A stretch of DNA of 6,846 bases. It comes from Verrucomicrobiales bacterium (GTDB lineage: Bacteria; Verrucomicrobiota; Verrucomicrobiia; Verrucomicrobiales; Verrucomicrobiaceae). The position numbers and the translations under genes are program-made. Shown here piece after piece: positions 5,246-6,846 of the stretch; the stretch's first letter is position 1, and each line of letters starts with the position of its first letter. Where the stretch lies: contig DMMK01000656.1 in NCBI GenBank assembly GCA_003453085.1, forward strand, positions 1-6,846, in the 5' to 3' direction. The notes under the pieces were generated by a model. It made no database searches and had not been told where the DNA came from. It saw only the letters and a program-made list of their open reading frames with translations.

Positions 5246-6271
5246 CTAATCGCAATTCACCGCCACCATAAACCCACGGCCCACCACGGTGTCTTGGTAA
5301 TCGCCAGGAGTGAAACCGGCCTCGGTCAGCAGTTCTGCATACTCGCCGGTGCTGTAGCATTTGCCCTGGGTGGAGTGCATGAGCAGGCAGGAGTATTCCG
5401 CCACGTGCTGAGGGCCGGTTTTGTCGGCATTGATGAAGGCATCGTGAATGATGATGAGGCCACCTGGAGGCAGGGCGGCGTGGGAGATGGCCAGCAACTG
5501 GCGCACCTCCTTCACATCCCAATCGTGAAGGACATTGGAGTAGAGATGCACATCGCAGTCCTGAGGCAGGCCCTCGAACATGTTGCCGGTGGTGACGGAG
5601 ACCCGATCTGCACAGCCGCGCTCAACGATGAGTTTGCCAGCGATGCGGTCCACCGGAGCCTGATCAAAAACGGTCGCCTGAAGGTGGGTGTGCTGGGCAG
5701 CGATGGAGCAGGCGTAGATGCCGGAACCAGCGCCGATATCGAGCAGCTTGGCGCGGCCAGTGAGGTCCAGATTCTTTGCGAGGGACTGGGCCAGATAACG
5801 GCCCCGGCAGTCCATGGCGGCGGTGAAGCTGCGGGCGAAGTCCTCCTGCTCCATGGCCTTGTGCCAGTCGAAAGCAGCCTTGTCGCCTGACCACCCGGCA
5901 GGCTTGCCGGTGCGCAGGACTTCGAGGTAGTCGCGGGCGATGGGGCGATCATGCAGGGAGGCGTAATAGGGGCCGAGGAACCACTCGGACCCGGAATGCA
6001 GGTGCTCATGCCCGGTGGCGGAAAGGTGGAAGACGCCGTCTTTCTGCGTGACCCAGCCATGGGTGGCGAAGAGGGTCATCATCACATCCACAGGCCGGGG
6101 GCTGAAGCCATGATGAGTGCATATCTGCTCCAGGGTGGAAGGCTGGGAAGCCAGCCAGGTGAAGAAATCCATCTGTAGGGCCGCCGTGATGAGATCCACC
6201 GCGTAGAGGCCATCGCGGTAACGGTAGAGGCCGAGGGGATCGGTGGCGGGAGAGGCGGTGAGGTCGGTCAT
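5246..6271 (-). CDS. SAM-dependent O-methyltransferase (family 2, PF00891-like)
   Basis: 341 residues from the ATG at 6271. Cytosolic enzyme moving a methyl group from S-adenosylmethionine, most likely to a hydroxyl of a small molecule; substrate unknown. Residues 17-85 form the helical and winged-helix dimerisation domain of the family. The Rossmann part shows motif I LLDIGAGSG (176-184), acidic Asp203 in VFDQ that should hold the ribose, GNMFEGLP (229-236), and SNVLHDWD (245-252), where His249 is the catalytic base in plant caffeate-type and bacterial hydroxyneurosporene-type relatives. Then comes PPGGLIIIHD (268-277). A GTG at 6298 would add nine residues; the ATG is preferred because the same bases precede the start of the divergent glutaredoxin gene. 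No other biosynthetic gene is near, so the pathway cannot be read from context. Neither start has a Shine-Dalgarno site. Confidence 0.93.
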   Translation of the reverse strand: MTDLTASPATDPLGLYRYRDGLYAVDLITAALQMDFFTWLASQPSTLEQICTHHGFSPRPVDVMMTLFATHGWVTQKDGVFHLSATGHEHLHSGSEWFLGPYYASLHDRPIARDYLEVLRTGKPAGWSGDKAAFDWHKAMEQEDFARSFTAAMDCRGRYLAQSLAKNLDLTGRAKLLDIGAGSGIYACSIAAQHTHLQATVFDQAPVDRIAGKLIVERGCADRVSVTTGNMFEGLPQDCDVHLYSNVLHDWDVKEVRQLLAISHAALPPGGLIIIHDAFINADKTGPQHVAEYSCLLMHSTQGKCYSTGEYAELLTEAGFTPGDYQDTVVGRGFMVAVNCD

Positions 6272-6340
6272 AAAAGGATCGTGGAAGGAGTGGCACACGT
6301 ATGCTACTGACGAAACTACGTCTTAACTGATCCTTTTCTC
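6272..6340. promoter_or_regulatory. Divergent spacer with mirrored leaders
   Basis: The 69 bases between the methyltransferase and glutaredoxin starts are framed by a perfect 9-bp inverted repeat, AAAAGGATC (6272-6280) and GATCCTTTT (6329-6337). On each strand this puts GATCCTTTT immediately, or three bases, before ATGACC. Both promoters must lie in this short spacer; on the minus strand TTAAGA (6326-6321), a 17-base spacer and CATACG (6303-6298) is a poor candidate. The repeat is directly visible; shared control is inference. Confidence 0.5.
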
Positions 6341-6583
6341 ATGACCCCGATTCTCTACGTTAAAACTGGCTGCCCCTGGTGCGATGAAGTCCTGGACTAT
6401 ATGGACGAAAAAAAGCTGCCGTACCAAAAGGTGGTGGTGTCTGGCAACGCGGCCGCAATGAAGGAGATGGTGGATCTCTCCGGGCAGAGCAAGGCCCCGA
6501 CGATGGACTGGGACGGCGAAGTGCTGGCTGACTTTGGGGTGGATGAGCTGATCCCTTTTCTGAAGGCGCGGCAGGCGGTCTGA
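6341..6583 (+). CDS. Glutaredoxin-like thiol-disulfide oxidoreductase
   Basis: 80 residues, the usual length of a small bacterial glutaredoxin with a single thioredoxin fold. The first strand ILYVKTG runs into the active site CPWC (11-14); the dithiol allows reduction of protein disulfides, ribonucleotide reductase or mixed disulfides with glutathione. The cis-proline is Pro53 in KAPTMDWDG, where the family more often has TVP; GEVLADFGVDEL (59-70) stands at the usual glutathione-binding G-G-x-D segment but lacks the GG pair, so a low-molecular-weight thiol other than glutathione, or a NrdH-like partner, is possible. No signal peptide, so cytosolic. No Shine-Dalgarno site. Divergent from the methyltransferase with 69 bases between starts. 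No T-rich terminator follows; a 7-bp hairpin lies at 6606-6622. Confidence 0.9.
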   Translation: MTPILYVKTGCPWCDEVLDYMDEKKLPYQKVVVSGNAAAMKEMVDLSGQSKAPTMDWDGEVLADFGVDELIPFLKARQAV

Positions 6584-6605
6584 ACTGGGGTGGCGAGGGG
6601 TTCGT

Positions 6606-6622
6606 GCGTCGCTCTGCGACGC
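6606..6622. repeat. Stem-loop with TCT loop after the glutaredoxin gene
   Basis: GCGTCGC and GCGACGC pair perfectly around TCT, beginning 22 bases after the stop. It shares the core CGC-TCT-GCG with the hairpin at 6685-6699. It may help end or protect the glutaredoxin mRNA, but no T-run follows. Confidence 0.5.
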
Positions 6623-6652
6623 CATGCGGCGCGCTTGAGAGGTGCGGGTTTT

Positions 6653-6672
6653 CCCGGCCTTGAAAGGCCGGG
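6653..6672. repeat. Perfect 8-bp stem-loop with TGAA/TTCA loop
   Basis: CCCGGCCT and AGGCCGGG are perfect arms around TGAA, read TTCA on the minus strand. TTCA also occurs in the loops of the hairpins at 2393-2411 and 2474-2486. A run of four T precedes the stem on the plus strand, which reads as four A after it on the minus strand, so it is not a terminator in either direction. Confidence 0.5.
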
Positions 6673-6679
6673 CTACGAT

Positions 6680-6712
6680 ACGGTTGCCGCTCTGCGGCAG
6701 GGGGAAAGCCGT
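6680..6712. repeat. Stem-loop with TCT loop inside a short outer stem
   Basis: TGCCGC (6685-6690) and GCGGCA (6694-6699) pair around TCT. Just outside, ACGG (6680-6683) can pair with CCGT (6709-6712). The inner core repeats that of the hairpin at 6606-6622 with changed but still paired flanking bases. Confidence 0.45.
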
Positions 6713-6724
6713 TACCAGCGGGTG

Positions 6725-6824
6725 AAATGCCGAGCTGAATCTGAAGCGGGATTTGTCTCCCGCACAGCATTCTCCTACTCGACTTTTCGCGATAAATGCC
6801 GAGCCGTATCTGAAGTGGGATTTG
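6725..6824 (+). repeat. Imperfect direct repeat, two copies of 31 bp
   Basis: Copy one is 6725-6755 and copy two 6794-6824; they agree at 28 of 31 positions and begin 69 bases apart. Both open with AAATGCCGAGC and close with GGGATTTG. In copy one GCGGGA (6746-6751) forms a 6-bp stem with TCCCGC (6758-6763); in copy two this partner is absent. GCCGAGCT recurs at 6825-6832, possibly the start of a third, diverged copy. The region has no gene and runs off the window edge. Confidence 0.65.
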
Positions 6825-6846
6825 GCCGAGCTAAAGCTCTGGAGTA

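Noticed and set aside
5294..5890. 198-codon open frame on the plus strand
   Set aside because: Antisense shadow of the O-methyltransferase; no ribosome binding site and no recognisable domain.
6272..6298. GTG start nine codons upstream for the methyltransferase
   Set aside because: No ribosome binding site, and it would take up much of the divergent spacer; the ATG at 6271 shares its leader bases with the glutaredoxin start.
6360..6770. 136-codon open frame on the minus strand over the glutaredoxin and the repeats
   Set aside because: Antisense to the glutaredoxin and through several perfect stem-loops; Pro/Arg/Ser-rich and without domain character.
6725..6824. CRISPR array
   Set aside because: Only two imperfect 31-bp copies separated by 38 bases, no further regular units and no cas gene in the window.

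Overview
The window looks like an ordinary chromosomal segment of a GC-rich Gram-negative-type bacterium. My best guess is Verrucomicrobiota, near Prosthecobacter and relatives. The clues are a large beta-rich secreted protein of a style common in that phylum, a secreted double heavy-metal-associated (HMA) domain protein with CCxxC motifs, intergenic DNA packed with short GC-rich stem-loops, and starts that mostly lack Shine-Dalgarno sequences. This placement is inference; no rRNA or marker search was possible.

Layout, left to right. (1) 1-1916, minus: the N-terminal two thirds of isoleucyl-tRNA synthetase (ileS), cut by the window edge. (2) 1917-2554: a 638-bp stretch without a convincing gene. 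It holds a good candidate ileS promoter, a palindrome over its -10 and predicted start site, an upstream array of GGGGA motifs spaced about one helical turn apart that also makes a four-tract G-quadruplex motif, and a cluster of stem-loops, one with a GNRA tetraloop when read on the minus strand. (3) 2555-3064, minus: a small exported protein with two HMA domains. (4) 3065-3265: a divergent intergenic region. (5) 3266-5152, plus: a 628-residue secreted protein with at least three related beta-rich segments, followed by a strong intrinsic terminator at 5179-5210. (6) 5246-6271, minus: a SAM-dependent O-methyltransferase of the plant/hydroxyneurosporene type. (7) 6341-6583, plus: a glutaredoxin-like protein with a CPWC site, divergent from the methyltransferase. 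(8) 6584-6846: stem-loops and a direct repeat of about 31 bp, no gene.

The genes do not form one operon or pathway: ileS is housekeeping, the HMA protein is probably involved in envelope metal handling, the large protein is exported, and the methyltransferase and glutaredoxin share only a 69-bp divergent spacer. That spacer is symmetrical: the same nine bases precede both start codons as an inverted repeat. No tRNA, rRNA, CRISPR array, transposase or phage gene was seen. The most interesting material is non-coding: the ileS upstream region and the two stem-loop clusters.
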